Origin: Cupriavidus alkaliphilus
Lineage (GTDB): Bacteria; Pseudomonadota; Gammaproteobacteria; Burkholderiales; Burkholderiaceae
Assembly (NCBI RefSeq): GCF_900094595.1
Contig: NZ_FMAD01000004.1
Location: 248,001-312,000 of the forward strand
Direction: 5' to 3'
Length of the DNA: 64,000 nt
Every line of letters starts with the position of its first letter. The first letter of the stretch is position 1. The translations under genes were made by a program, and so were the position numbers. Positions 17,032 through 26,774 of the stretch are shown in pieces. The notes beneath the pieces were generated by a model. The model did no database searches, was not told the DNA's origin, and saw only the letters and a list, made by a program, of their open reading frames with translations.

Positions 17032-17506
17032 AAACGCCGCCGGCACCGAAAGCCAGGACCTGGTTATCTCGCGCCTGCTCAAGGCCCCGCGCGCCAAGGT
17101 CTGGCGCGCCTGGAGCGATCCGCAGCTGCTCAAGCAATGGTGGTGCCCCAAGCCCTGGACCACCGAGGTGCGCGCCTTCGACATGCGCCCCGGCGGCGCC
17201 TTCCATACCTTCATGCAAGGCCCCGATGGCGGCACCAGCGACAACCCCGGCTGCTTCCTCGAGATCGTGCCGATGGAGAAGATCGTCTCCACCTCGGCGC
17301 TGGTCGCCGGGTATCGGCCCGGCACGCCGTGGCTGTCGATGACCGCGGTCATCACCATGGCCGACGAGGGCGACGGCACCCGCTACATCGCGCGCGTGAT
17401 GCATCCGGACGAGGCCACGCGCAAGCAGCATGAGGAGATGGGGTTTTATGAGGGCTGGGGGATCTGCATTACCCAGCTGGAGGAGTTTGCGCAGCAGTTG
17501 AAGTAG
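17021..17506 (+). CDS. SRPBCC/AHSA1-domain protein
   Basis: Cytoplasmic protein of 161 residues with a single START-like AHSA1 fold: ISRLLKAPRAKVWRAWSDP, then LLKQWWCPKPW and a long C-terminal helix. The family binds hydrophobic ligands in a deep cavity, but its members in ArsR pairs have no agreed function. The ATG at 17021 has GAGGAG nine bases upstream. It overlaps the arsR end by 11 bp, so the two are co-translated and co-regulated. Confidence 0.87.
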   Translation: MTNENAAGTESQDLVISRLLKAPRAKVWRAWSDPQLLKQWWCPKPWTTEVRAFDMRPGGAFHTFMQGPDGGTSDNPGCFLEIVPMEKIVSTSALVAGYRPGTPWLSMTAVITMADEGDGTRYIARVMHPDEATRKQHEEMGFYEGWGICITQLEEFAQQLK

Positions 17507-17550
17507 GCGCGTGCAATAGCGACGGCCTTCACTTCGTCGACGCTCCCGCC

Positions 17551-17584
17551 CTCACCCCGGCCCTCTCCCGCCAGCGGGAGAGGG
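17551..17584. repeat. Dispersed hairpin repeat, copy 1
   Basis: CTCACCCCGG (17551-17560), then the hairpin CCCTCTCCCGC (17561-17571), CA, GCGGGAGAGGG (17574-17584). The same unit occurs inverted at 27943-27978. It lies between the AHSA1 gene and the convergent porin gene, where it could also end transcription. Confidence 0.7.
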
Positions 17585-17653
17585 AGTACACAAGCGGCAG
17601 TTGGCAAGCTTGAGGCAATGATGCCGCTGCTCCCGGTGCTACGCGCCCGCCAT

Positions 17654-18697
17654 TCAAAACCGGTGCCGCAACCCCACGCTCACCGACTTCGCATCATCCC
17701 CGCTGCCCGGATCGATCACGATGCTGTTGTTGCTGACGCTGCCGCCGGCGCTGTTGTGCACCAGCACCGCGCGCACGTAGGCCGTGGTGCGCTTGCTCAG
17801 GTCGTGGTCCCAGCCCAGCGTGACTGCCAGCGGCCGCTGGCCGCCGCCGAGGATCTGGCGCTTGAGCGCGGCGGCCTTGAAGGTGTCGCGCTGGGTCACG
17901 GCCCAGCTGAAGGTCACGCCGTAGTGGCGCGCCGAGCGGGTCTCGGGCCGCTCGCTGCTGGCCGCGCTGAACAGCAGGCCGATCTCCACCGGCTTGAAGC
18001 GGTACGAGCCGCCGACGAAATGGTTCGACGTCAGCGTCGGCTCCACCTGCAAGTTGGCGCCCGAATACATCCCCTGGTAGCTGTAGAACGCATAGGCGTT
18101 GCCCGCCTCCCAGGTCGCGTTCATGCCGAAGTTCAGTCCCGAGCGCGCCGACCCCGGCACCTCGCCCGGCGCCACCGCGGCGCCGAAGCCAAAGCCGCCC
18201 CACTTGGGCGAGAAGTACTGCACCGCGTTGTCGAAGCGCGCGCCGTAAGCCACGTGGCCGGTCCCCTGCGAGGCGGTTGCGCTCAGCAGGTTGAACGGCG
18301 ACACCGCGCCGTTTAGCAGGAACGGGTCCAGCCGCAGCAGCGCATAGAACGACGGCGTGTACTGCCGCCCCAGCCGGAACTCGCCCCAGCTGCCTGACAG
18401 GCCCAGGTAGGCCTGCCGCCCGAACAGCCGGTTGTTGCCGAAGAACTCGGTGCCGGTATCGATATTGAAGCCCGACTCGACCAGGAAGTTGGCCTTGAGT
18501 CCGCCGCCAAGGTCTTCGATGCCGCGGATGCCCCAGCGCGACGCGGCCTGCTGGCCTTCGCGCATGCGCACCACGCTGTCCGAGCCCTTGGCGTATTCGA
18601 TCGATGCATCGACCACGCCGAACAACTGCATGGTGCCGGCCGCGGCATTGCCCGCGGCCAGGGCCACGCCCATCGCCATCCACTGTGTTGCCTTCAC
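17654..18697 (-). CDS. Outer membrane porin (Gram-negative, OmpC/Bordetella type)
   Basis: Porin of 347 residues. A signal peptide (MKATQWMAMGVALAAGNAAAG) is followed by MQLFGVVDASIEYAKG, the usual first beta-strand of betaproteobacterial porins. The next part (SRWGIRGIEDLGGGLKANF and GRQAYLGLSGSWGEFRLGRQY) is the family core. The protein ends with SVGLRHRF, the terminal phenylalanine needed for outer-membrane insertion. The start is a GTG with a weak AGAGA site; an ATG six codons in is possible. As the last gene of the CaiB/acyl-CoA operon, it probably admits that pathway's substrate. Confidence 0.9.
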   Translation of the reverse strand: MKATQWMAMGVALAAGNAAAGTMQLFGVVDASIEYAKGSDSVVRMREGQQAASRWGIRGIEDLGGGLKANFLVESGFNIDTGTEFFGNNRLFGRQAYLGLSGSWGEFRLGRQYTPSFYALLRLDPFLLNGAVSPFNLLSATASQGTGHVAYGARFDNAVQYFSPKWGGFGFGAAVAPGEVPGSARSGLNFGMNATWEAGNAYAFYSYQGMYSGANLQVEPTLTSNHFVGGSYRFKPVEIGLLFSAASSERPETRSARHYGVTFSWAVTQRDTFKAAALKRQILGGGQRPLAVTLGWDHDLSKRTTAYVRAVLVHNSAGGSVSNNSIVIDPGSGDDAKSVSVGLRHRF

Positions 18698-18734
18698 GCT
18701 CTCTGTCTCCCGTCCTCGTTGTTGTGTGTCTGCC

Positions 18735-19739
18735 CTACTTCGCCTGCAGCCCCGCCACCTTCACCACTTCGCCCCATGCGGCCAGGTCGGCGCTGAGCAG
18801 CTTGCCGAGGTCGGCCGGACTCGACGGCGCGGCCGGCTGCAGGTTCATCGCGGCAAACTTGGCGCGGTCGGCCGGGGTCTGCAGGATGCGGTTGACCTCG
18901 GCGTTGAGCCGCTCGACGATCGGCGCGGGCACGCCCCTGGGCCCGAAGATCGCGACCCAGCTGGCCTGCTGGAACGGCACGCCCTGCTGCGACATGGTCG
19001 GCACGTCCGGCGCGGTCAGCAGGCGCTCCGGGCCGGACACCGCAATGCCGCGGATGCGGCCGGACTTCAGGTGCGGCACCGAAGAAATGGCATCGGTAAT
19101 GCCGATGGTGACGTGGCCCGCGGCGAGGTCGTTGCTGCACTGGGTCGCGGTCTTGTACGGGATGTGGCGCAGGTGGATGCCGGCCTTGGCCTTCAGGTAT
19201 TCCATCGCCAGGTGGCCGCCGGAGCCGACGCCCCACGAGCAATAGGCCAGTTCCGTCTTGCTGGCCTTGGCGTAGGCGATCAGTTCCTGCAGGCTGCGCA
19301 CCGGCACGTCGGCGCTGACCGCCAGCAGGTTGCCGCCGGGCTGGCTCGGCCGCGCGATCGGCGTGAAGTCCCTGACCGGGTCGTACGGCAGCGACGGCGT
19401 GGTCCACGGGTTCACCGTCATGGTCGCGGCATAGGTGAACAGCAGCGTGTAGCCGTCGGGCGCGGCACGCGCCACGGTCTCGCTGGCGATGATGCCGTTG
19501 GCGCCGGGGCGGTTGTCGACCACCACCGGCTGCTTCAGCCCCGCGGTCAGGCGCTCGGCCACCAGCCGCGCGGTCTGGTCGGTCACGGTGCCCGCGCCCG
19601 ACGGCAGCACCATGCGGATCGGCTTGCTGGGGTAAGTGGCCTCGGCGTGCGCGCTGGCGGCGCCCGCCAGGATCAGCGCCGCGGCCAGGGCCGCGCGCGT
19701 GGCGCGCGTCCTGCGGGCGCCAGTGTGCTGGCTGCTCAT
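18735..19739 (-). CDS. Bug-family (TctC-type) periplasmic solute receptor
   Basis: Periplasmic tripartite-tricarboxylate-type receptor of 334 residues. The signal peptide is ALAAALILAGAASAHA after a basic N-terminus. The Bug domain shows YPSKPIRMVLPSGAG, VVVDNRPGANGIIASETVA, PDGYTLLFTYAAT and LRHIPYKTATQCSNDLAAGHV. The ATG at 19739 has GGAGA eight bases upstream. No TctA or TctB gene is nearby, so it is an orphan receptor that must use a shared transporter or act in sensing. It sits between the second acyl-CoA dehydrogenase and the porin and probably binds the carboxylate the operon degrades. Confidence 0.88.
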   Translation of the reverse strand: MSSQHTGARRTRATRAALAAALILAGAASAHAEATYPSKPIRMVLPSGAGTVTDQTARLVAERLTAGLKQPVVVDNRPGANGIIASETVARAAPDGYTLLFTYAATMTVNPWTTPSLPYDPVRDFTPIARPSQPGGNLLAVSADVPVRSLQELIAYAKASKTELAYCSWGVGSGGHLAMEYLKAKAGIHLRHIPYKTATQCSNDLAAGHVTIGITDAISSVPHLKSGRIRGIAVSGPERLLTAPDVPTMSQQGVPFQQASWVAIFGPRGVPAPIVERLNAEVNRILQTPADRAKFAAMNLQPAAPSSPADLGKLLSADLAAWGEVVKVAGLQAK

Positions 19740-19841
19740 ATTGCTGTCTCCGTTGCGGCGCAGTGGCCGCGCATGCCGGTACATTGCCGGCGTGTCGTCA
19801 GCGGGCGCGCCGGCTGGCCCGGGCGCCCGCGCTGAACCGGC

Positions 19842-20987
19842 TCAGGCCTGCGCCTGCGCCGCGTGATCGAGTGCCGCCAGCCGCTCGTAGTGCCAGTCGG
19901 CATCGCCGAACAGGTTGGCGTGCGCCGCCAGGCGCTTGTAGCAGTGGCCGACTTCGACCTCGTCGGTCATGCCGACGGCGCCGTGCAGCTGCACCGCGTC
20001 CTCGCCCAGCGCGCGCCCGGCATCCGAGACAAAGGCCTTGGCATGCGAGACCGCGCGCATGCGCGCCACCGCATCGCCCTGCAGCGCGTCGGCCGCGGCT
20101 TCGGTGATGGCGCGCGCCTGCTCGACGCTGACATAGAGGTCCACCAGCCGGTGCCGGATCACCTGGCTGGCGGTCAGCGGCCGGCCGAACTGCTCGCGCG
20201 TCGCCAGGTAGTCGCGGGTCAGGTCGAAGGCGCGCGACATGGTGCCGACGGCTTCGGCGCAGGCCATCACGGTGGCGCGGTCGATGGCGGCCTCCACCAG
20301 CGGCCAGGCGCCGTCGCGCGCGCCGATACGCGCGCTGTCCGGCACCACGGCGCGGCGCAGCGTCACGCTGGCGGTCTGGCGGCCGTCGTAGGTCGGCAGC
20401 GCTTCGACGCTGACGCCGCGCGTATCCGCCGGCACCGCGAACAGGGTCAGGCCATGGCGGTCGCGGCGCTGGCCGCCGGTGCGCGCCAGCACCAGCAGCA
20501 GGCTGGCGCTGCCGCCGCCCAGCACCAGCGTCTTGCGGCCGTCCAGCGTCCATTGCCCCGGGGCGTGGGCCTGCGCGGTGGTGCTGATATCGAAGGCGTC
20601 ATAGCGCCCCTGCGTTTCCCAGGCGGCCAGCGCCAGCATGGCGCCGCCTTCGGCCATCGCCGCCGCGGCGGCCACGTGCGCGGGATCGCCGCAGGCAGCC
20701 AGCAGCGGCGCGCACAGCGCGGCATTGGCCAGCCACGGCTCGGCAGGCTGGGCGCGGCCCAGTTCTTCCGCCAGCAGCGCCTGGTCCGTGGCGTCGCCCA
20801 GGCCGCCGCAGGCTTCCGGCAAACCCAGCGCAAGCCAGCCCATGTCGGCAAACGCCCGCCAGTGCGTGCGCGAGAACCCATCAGGCTCGGCCAGCGCGGC
20901 GCGGCGCTGCTCGAAGCCGTAGCCGCGTTCGACATAGCGCCGCACGCTGTCGCGCAGCATGCGGCGATCGTCCGTTGCATCGCTCAT
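19842..20987 (-). CDS. Acyl-CoA dehydrogenase family protein (smaller subunit type)
   Basis: FAD-dependent acyl-CoA dehydrogenase of 381 residues. N-terminal helical domain (GWLALGLPEACGGLG), central beta domain (WTLDGRKTLVLGGGSASLLLV) and C-terminal helical domain (DYLATREQFGRPLTASQVIRHRLVDL, VQLHGAVGMTDEVEVGHCYK). It lies 43 bp behind a second, longer acyl-CoA dehydrogenase. Two adjacent unlike acyl-CoA dehydrogenases often form a heteromer, as in steroid-ring or pimeloyl-CoA pathways; that is possible here but not shown. It would oxidise the CoA thioester made by the CaiB-type enzyme. Confidence 0.87.
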   Translation of the reverse strand: MSDATDDRRMLRDSVRRYVERGYGFEQRRAALAEPDGFSRTHWRAFADMGWLALGLPEACGGLGDATDQALLAEELGRAQPAEPWLANAALCAPLLAACGDPAHVAAAAAMAEGGAMLALAAWETQGRYDAFDISTTAQAHAPGQWTLDGRKTLVLGGGSASLLLVLARTGGQRRDRHGLTLFAVPADTRGVSVEALPTYDGRQTASVTLRRAVVPDSARIGARDGAWPLVEAAIDRATVMACAEAVGTMSRAFDLTRDYLATREQFGRPLTASQVIRHRLVDLYVSVEQARAITEAAADALQGDAVARMRAVSHAKAFVSDAGRALGEDAVQLHGAVGMTDEVEVGHCYKRLAAHANLFGDADWHYERLAALDHAAQAQA

Positions 20988-21030
20988 CTGTTCGTGTCCT
21001 TATGCAGAGGTTGCAGCCACCGTGGCCGTG

Positions 21031-22254
<1,224 letters not shown>

Positions 22255-22265
22255 GGTATCTGCCT

Positions 22266-22940
22266 TCAAGCGTTGCTGGCGCGCGCGACGGAGGCCGCGC
22301 GCATGCCGCCCTTGATCGCGGCCACGCCGTCCGCCGGAAAACCGCCGATGGTGGCGGCCAGCCCGCGCGCGCGGTCCAGCACCTGGGTGTCGTCGACCAT
22401 TTCGGTGGCGATGCCCAGGCGCAGCAACTCAGGCGCGGGCACGCGGTCGCCCAGCAGGCACAGGCGCGCGGCCACGGCTTCCGCATGGCGCAGCGCCAGC
22501 CACTCGGCATTTCGCGGCGCGGCCATGCCCAGGCGGATCTCGCCGATCTGCAGGAAGGCGCCGGCGCCGCACACCAGCAGGTCGCCAGCCAGCGCCAGCG
22601 CCGCGCCGCCATTGATGGCATGGCGCTCGAGCGCCACCACCCAGGCCTTGCGGCTTTGCCGCAGGCCCTGGTGCACGCGCTCCCACACCGGCGCGAACGC
22701 CGCCAGCCCGCCGGCTTCGGCCTGCAGCGCCTGCAAGTCCAGGCCGGAACAGAAGCCGCCGTCGGCGCCGCGCAGCAGCACCGCGCGCACGCTGTCGTCG
22801 GCGGCCAGGGTTTCGATCGCGTCGCCCAGCGCGCGCGCCAGCGCCATGTCGATGGCATTGCGGCGCGCCGGGCGGTTCAGCACCAGCTCGGCCCAGCCGG
22901 CGTGGCGCTGCAGCAGGACGGGAGACGCGGGCGCGTTCAT
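22266..22940 (-). CDS. Enoyl-CoA hydratase/isomerase family protein
   Basis: Crotonase-fold protein of 224 residues. WAELVLNRPARRNAIDMALARAL opens the fold, the CoA-binding strand is VRAVLLRGADGGFCSGLDLQAL, and the oxyanion loop is HAINGGAALALAGDLLV. The family is usually about 257 residues, so this is a compact version with a shortened C-terminus, and one of the two classical catalytic glutamates is not obvious. It may hydrate, isomerise or hydrolyse the enoyl-CoA. The ATG at 22940 overlaps the CoA-transferase stop as ATGA, so translation is coupled. Confidence 0.85.
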   Translation of the reverse strand: MNAPASPVLLQRHAGWAELVLNRPARRNAIDMALARALGDAIETLAADDSVRAVLLRGADGGFCSGLDLQALQAEAGGLAAFAPVWERVHQGLRQSRKAWVVALERHAINGGAALALAGDLLVCGAGAFLQIGEIRLGMAAPRNAEWLALRHAEAVAARLCLLGDRVPAPELLRLGIATEMVDDTQVLDRARGLAATIGGFPADGVAAIKGGMRAASVARASNA

Positions 22941-24160
22941 GCTGCCTCCTGCTGCGCGGCTTCCACGCCGATATTGCCGGCCCGCGCCATGGCGTCGATA
23001 TCCGCAGCGCCGTAGCCCAGTTCCGCCAGCACCTCGGCGGTATGCTGGCCAAGCCGCGGCACCGCGGGCAGGCCGCCCGCGGGCAGGCCGGCCATGGTGA
23101 ACGGCAGCCCGGGCAATTCCAGCCGGCCGCCCTCGCCGTCGTCGACGGGCCGCAGGATGCCGCTGGCATGCACGTCGGCGCTGGCCTTGACCTGGTGGTA
23201 GTCGCGCACCACGCCCACCACCACCTGGTGGCGCTCCAGCAGCGCGCGCGCCGCATCGCCGCTCAGGTGGCGCAGGGCATCGTGCAGGATTGCCAGCAGC
23301 GCGGCGCGGTGCTGGACCCGCAGCGCGTTGCTGGCAAAGCGCGGGTCGTGCGCCAGCGCGGGCTGGCCGATGGCCTGGCACAGCCGCTCCCAGTGCTCGT
23401 CCAGGTAGGCCGACAGCACGATATGGCCGTCGGCCACCGCGATCACGTCGGCCGCCGGCGCGGCCTTGGGCTGGCTGTTGCCGCTGCGCACCGGCAGCGC
23501 GCCGGAGCACTGGTACTCGGCCCATAGCTGGGCCTGCAGCTGCACGCCCACCGACAGCAGCGAGGTCTCGATGGTCTCGCCGGCGCCGGTGCGCTCGCGC
23601 CGGAACAGCGCGGCCAGGATGGCGTTGCCGGCCGCCAGCGCGGTGGCCGCGTCGATCAGCGCGAAGCCGGCCTTGAGCGGTTGCCCGCCGGCCTCGCCGG
23701 TGACCGACATCATGCCGCTCTCCGCCTGTGCCGCAATGTCGAGCCCGGGCCGCGTGCGCGACGGCCCGCGCGTGCCGAAGCCGCTGATGGAAGCGTGGAT
23801 CAGGCCGGGACGCGCGGCGCGCAGCGTGGCGGCGTCCAGCCCCAGCGCTTCCATCACGCCGGCGCGGGTGTTGTGCAGCACCACGTCGCTGGCCAGCGCC
23901 AGCCGCCGCGCCGCATCCAGCCCGCCGGGCGTGCGCAGGTCCAGCGCGATGCCGCGCTTGCCGCGGTTGTAGGCCAGGAACATCGGGCTTTGCGGGCTGG
24001 TGCCGTCAAAGCGCCGCGCGCTGTCGCCGCGCAGCGCTTCCACCTTGACCACGTCCGCGCCCAGGTCGGCCAGCATCATGGCCGCGCCCGGCGCCGCGAT
24101 GAACTGCCCGAACTCCGCCACGCGTATGCCTGCCAGCGGCAGGTCTTGCCGGTTTGCCAT
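22937..24160 (-). CDS. CaiB/BaiF family III CoA-transferase
   Basis: Family III CoA-transferase of 407 residues that would move CoA onto the pathway's carboxylic acid. The N-terminus (LAGIRVAEFGQFIAAPGAAMMLADLGADVVKVE) holds the conserved Rossmann part, and RGKRGIALDLRTPGG with the DVVLHNTRAGV loop follows. The catalytic aspartate of the family falls near residue 160 (GLDIAAQAESGMMSVTG). It is the first gene of the six-gene operon ending in a porin. No acyl-CoA ligase is present, so this enzyme probably does the activation step. The divergent LysR gene and palindromes at 24225-24286 lie upstream. Confidence 0.9.
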   Translation of the reverse strand: MANRQDLPLAGIRVAEFGQFIAAPGAAMMLADLGADVVKVEALRGDSARRFDGTSPQSPMFLAYNRGKRGIALDLRTPGGLDAARRLALASDVVLHNTRAGVMEALGLDAATLRAARPGLIHASISGFGTRGPSRTRPGLDIAAQAESGMMSVTGEAGGQPLKAGFALIDAATALAAGNAILAALFRRERTGAGETIETSLLSVGVQLQAQLWAEYQCSGALPVRSGNSQPKAAPAADVIAVADGHIVLSAYLDEHWERLCQAIGQPALAHDPRFASNALRVQHRAALLAILHDALRHLSGDAARALLERHQVVVGVVRDYHQVKASADVHASGILRPVDDGEGGRLELPGLPFTMAGLPAGGLPAVPRLGQHTAEVLAELGYGAADIDAMARAGNIGVEAAQQEAA

Positions 24161-24224
24161 GCGGTTTCACTCCCCGAAGAAGCCGGCGCGGCCGGCGGTT
24201 GGCGTCGATGTGGAGCGATCATGC

Positions 24225-24238
24225 GTTAGCACCGTGCC
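24225..24238. promoter_or_regulatory. Partial copy of the LysR operator (half-site)
   Basis: GTTAGCACCGTGCC, 14 bases. Its exact reverse complement is at 25338-25351, overlapping the operator downstream of the LysR gene. It lies 39 bp from the complete palindrome at 24264 and may be a second binding site for the same regulator. Confidence 0.5.
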
Positions 24239-24263
24239 TTGCGGCAGATGCCAAAACGGCTGC

Positions 24264-24286
24264 GGTGCAAACCGTTGGTTAGCACC
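24264..24286. promoter_or_regulatory. LysR operator, copy 1 (23-bp palindrome)
   Basis: Arms GGTGCAAACC and GGTTAGCACC with a three-base centre; nine of ten paired positions match. It lies 104 bp before caiB and 75 bp before the LysR gene. A close copy is at 25343-25365 downstream of the LysR gene. Confidence 0.7.
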
Positions 24287-24360
24287 CTCGGGTTATCCCG
24301 AAGCCCGCGGATTGCCGCTATGCTGTGCGCCCAGTGCGTCGTCTGAGTGGAGCCAAATCC

Positions 24361-25293
24361 ATGCGTCTGAGCCAAGTCCAGGACTTCATCGCCGTGGCCG
24401 AGCACGGCAGCATCCGCGCCGGCGCGCGCGCCCGCGACGTGTCGGCGCCGGCACTGACCAAGAGCATCCGCCAGCTGGAAGAGGAGCTGCATGTGCCGCT
24501 GCTGACCCGCACCACCCGCGGCGTGGTGCTGTCGCGCTTCGGCGAAGCCTTCCTGCGGCGCGCGCGGCTGATCGCCACCGAGGCCCGCAAGGCCAGCGAG
24601 GAAATGGCGCAGATGCTGGGCGCGCGCAACGGCGTGGTGCGCGTGGGCGCCACCGGCGGCCCGGCACACCTGCTGCTGCCGGCGGTGCTGACGCGCTTCC
24701 GCGCCCAGCACCCGGACGTGCTGGTCTGCATCGACAGCGGCGTCTATCCGATGCACCTCGACGACCTGCGCGCGGGCGTGATGGACATGGCGGTGAGCCC
24801 GGTGCCGGACGAGGGCATCGAGCGCGAGTTCACCTGCGAGCCGCTCTACAACAACGATTCGGTGGTGGTGGCGCACCGCGAGCACCCGCTGCGGCATGCG
24901 CGCCGCCTGCACGAACTGGTGGGCTCGGACTGGGTGCTGACCGGCCAGCGCATGCAGGGCCCGGGCGCGGCCATCCTCGACGCCTTTCGCGAGCACAACC
25001 TGCCGCTGCCGCGCGTGGCGGTGCGCTGCGACACCATCGGCATGATCCAGTCGCTGCTGCAGGACCGCCATCTGCTGTGCATGCTGCCGCGCCAGCTGGT
25101 GCCGGGGCAGCTCGCCGCCGCCGGGCTGGTGCCCTTGCCGATCGAAGACCGGCTCCCCAGCCACCGGGTCAGCCTGATCTACCGCGCCGATTCGCCGATG
25201 ACGCCGGTCGCCGCGCAATTTGCCACGCAGCTGCGGCGCGAAGTGCACTACCTGACCCACCTGCCCGACAGCCCGCTGCGCCGCCCCGCCTGA
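24361..25293 (+). CDS. LysR-family regulator of the CaiB/Bug regulon
   Basis: LysR regulator of 310 residues with the helix-turn-helix at about 5-60 (QVQDFIAVAEHGSIRAGARA, SAPALTKSIRQLEEELHVPLLTR) and a substrate domain after 90. The ATG at 24361 gives the normal N-terminus MRLSQVQDF; an upstream in-frame GTG lacks a ribosome site. It is divergent from the CaiB operon and followed by a hydrolase/Bug pair. Both sides carry the same palindrome, so it probably controls both. Confidence 0.9.
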   Translation: MRLSQVQDFIAVAEHGSIRAGARARDVSAPALTKSIRQLEEELHVPLLTRTTRGVVLSRFGEAFLRRARLIATEARKASEEMAQMLGARNGVVRVGATGGPAHLLLPAVLTRFRAQHPDVLVCIDSGVYPMHLDDLRAGVMDMAVSPVPDEGIEREFTCEPLYNNDSVVVAHREHPLRHARRLHELVGSDWVLTGQRMQGPGAAILDAFREHNLPLPRVAVRCDTIGMIQSLLQDRHLLCMLPRQLVPGQLAAAGLVPLPIEDRLPSHRVSLIYRADSPMTPVAAQFATQLRREVHYLTHLPDSPLRRPA

Positions 25294-25342
25294 GCGCGCG
25301 TTACCGCAGCGCGCGGCGCGCGGGAACTGCCAGCAGCGGCAC

Positions 25343-25365
25343 GGTGCTAACCAGCGGTTTACACC
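25343..25365. promoter_or_regulatory. LysR operator, copy 2 (23-bp palindrome, inverted)
   Basis: Arms GGTGCTAACC and GGTTTACACC. Read on the other strand it differs from copy 1 at only two of 23 positions. It lies 146 bp before the metallo-beta-lactamase-fold gene in a 218-bp gap that holds no gene. Confidence 0.68.
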
Positions 25366-25511
25366 TGAAGTTCCTGAACCGCCCTGTTGCCGCGCCGGCG
25401 CTGCGTTTGCGGGCGGCATGCCGCAGTGCGGCGGGATATTCCCCAATCGCTGCCCCGCGCCCTTTTGCCTGACAGTGATGCCGACATTCAGCGGAACACA
25501 GGGAGGCAAGC

Positions 25512-26765
25512 ATGCAGGACATCGAAGAGCGGCCGTCGGCGCTGGTCACGGGCACGGGGATCGACAGCGCCGGCGACGGCGTGTGGCTGCTGCACGGGCA
25601 AGGCCAGAGCCTTGTCGCCGATGTGGGCAACGGCCTGCTGGTGGTCGACAGCGGCCCCGGCGGGCGCATCACGCGCGGCATGATCGAGGCACTGCGCACG
25701 CAGACCGGTTTGCCGGTGCTGGCGATCTGCTACAGCCACGGCCACATGGGCTACAACGCCGGCCTGCAGCAATGGCTGGACCACGCCGCCGCGCGCGGCG
25801 AGCCCGCGCCGCGCGTGCTGGCCCACGTCAACGTGCTGGCGCGCCAGGCACGCTACCGCGAGACCCAGCGCATGCAGGAGCGCATGGCCGAGATCCAGTT
25901 CCGCCAGCCGGCCGGCGCGCTGGCGGGCAAGCTGGTCCATGTCGAACCCACCGAAACCTTTGCCGACGGCCTGACCCTGGGCCATGGCGAGCGCCGCGCG
26001 GAAATCCTGTGGGCGCCGTCGGAAACCGACGACGCCGTGGCGGTCTGGCTGCCCGGCCGGCGCCTGCTCTACGGCGGCCCGGCGGTGATCGACTCGATCC
26101 CCAACATCGGCACCCCGTTCCGCACCATGCGCGACACCGTGCGCTGGGCCGACACGCTGGAACGCCTGGCGGCGCTGCAGCCGCGCTCCGTGGTGCGCGA
26201 GTTCGGCGCCACCGTGCAGGGCGAAGCCGAATGCCAGCGCGTGCTGGGCGAAACCGCGCGCGCCCTGCGCTGGCTGCGCGCCGAGGTGGTACGGCTGATG
26301 AACGCGGGCTGCAACGAACGCCAGATGCTGGCCGCGCTGCAGCCGCCCGCGGCGCTGTTCGACCAGCCCTGGATGCGGCCCACGTACGGCGACCCCAGCT
26401 ATATCGCGCGCGACATCTACCGCTCGGAGAACGGCTGGTGGGACCGCAACGCGACCACGCTGCACCCGGCGCCGCCGCAGCAGGCCGCAGCGGAGATCGC
26501 CGCCGCCGTGGCCGACCACGGCGCGCTGATCCGCCACGCGCAGGCGCTGGCCGAGCGCGGCGATACGCAACTGGCCCTGCACGTAATCGACGTGCTGGCG
26601 CTGGCGCCGGATGAAACCCCCACCGTGCGCGAGGCGCGCCGGCTCAAGGCGGCATGGCTGCGCCAGCGCGCCACGCAGGTGCGCAGCTATGTGTCGCGCA
26701 GCCTGTATGGCGCGGCCGCCGACGCGCTCGAGAGCGAAGCGGCGGACAACTTCGGCCTGCACTAG
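25512..26765 (+). CDS. Metallo-beta-lactamase-fold hydrolase with alkylsulfatase-type dimerisation domain
   Basis: Protein of 417 residues. The N-terminal half is a metallo-beta-lactamase fold (VADVGNGLLVVDSGPGGRIT); the C-terminal half (RDIYRSENGWWDRNATTLHP, then ALAERGDTQLALHVIDVLALA) matches the dimerisation domain of SdsA1/BDS1 alkylsulfatases. The metal loop reads SHGHMGY (H76, H78), where the family has HxHxDH; the aspartate and last histidine are replaced by Gly80 and Tyr81. It may bind one metal or use another chemistry. No obvious signal peptide. It heads a two-gene operon with a Bug receptor and lies under the second LysR palindrome. GGAGG precedes the ATG. Confidence 0.82.
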   Translation: MQDIEERPSALVTGTGIDSAGDGVWLLHGQGQSLVADVGNGLLVVDSGPGGRITRGMIEALRTQTGLPVLAICYSHGHMGYNAGLQQWLDHAAARGEPAPRVLAHVNVLARQARYRETQRMQERMAEIQFRQPAGALAGKLVHVEPTETFADGLTLGHGERRAEILWAPSETDDAVAVWLPGRRLLYGGPAVIDSIPNIGTPFRTMRDTVRWADTLERLAALQPRSVVREFGATVQGEAECQRVLGETARALRWLRAEVVRLMNAGCNERQMLAALQPPAALFDQPWMRPTYGDPSYIARDIYRSENGWWDRNATTLHPAPPQQAAAEIAAAVADHGALIRHAQALAERGDTQLALHVIDVLALAPDETPTVREARRLKAAWLRQRATQVRSYVSRSLYGAAADALESEAADNFGLH

Positions 26766-26774
26766 GGAGACACC

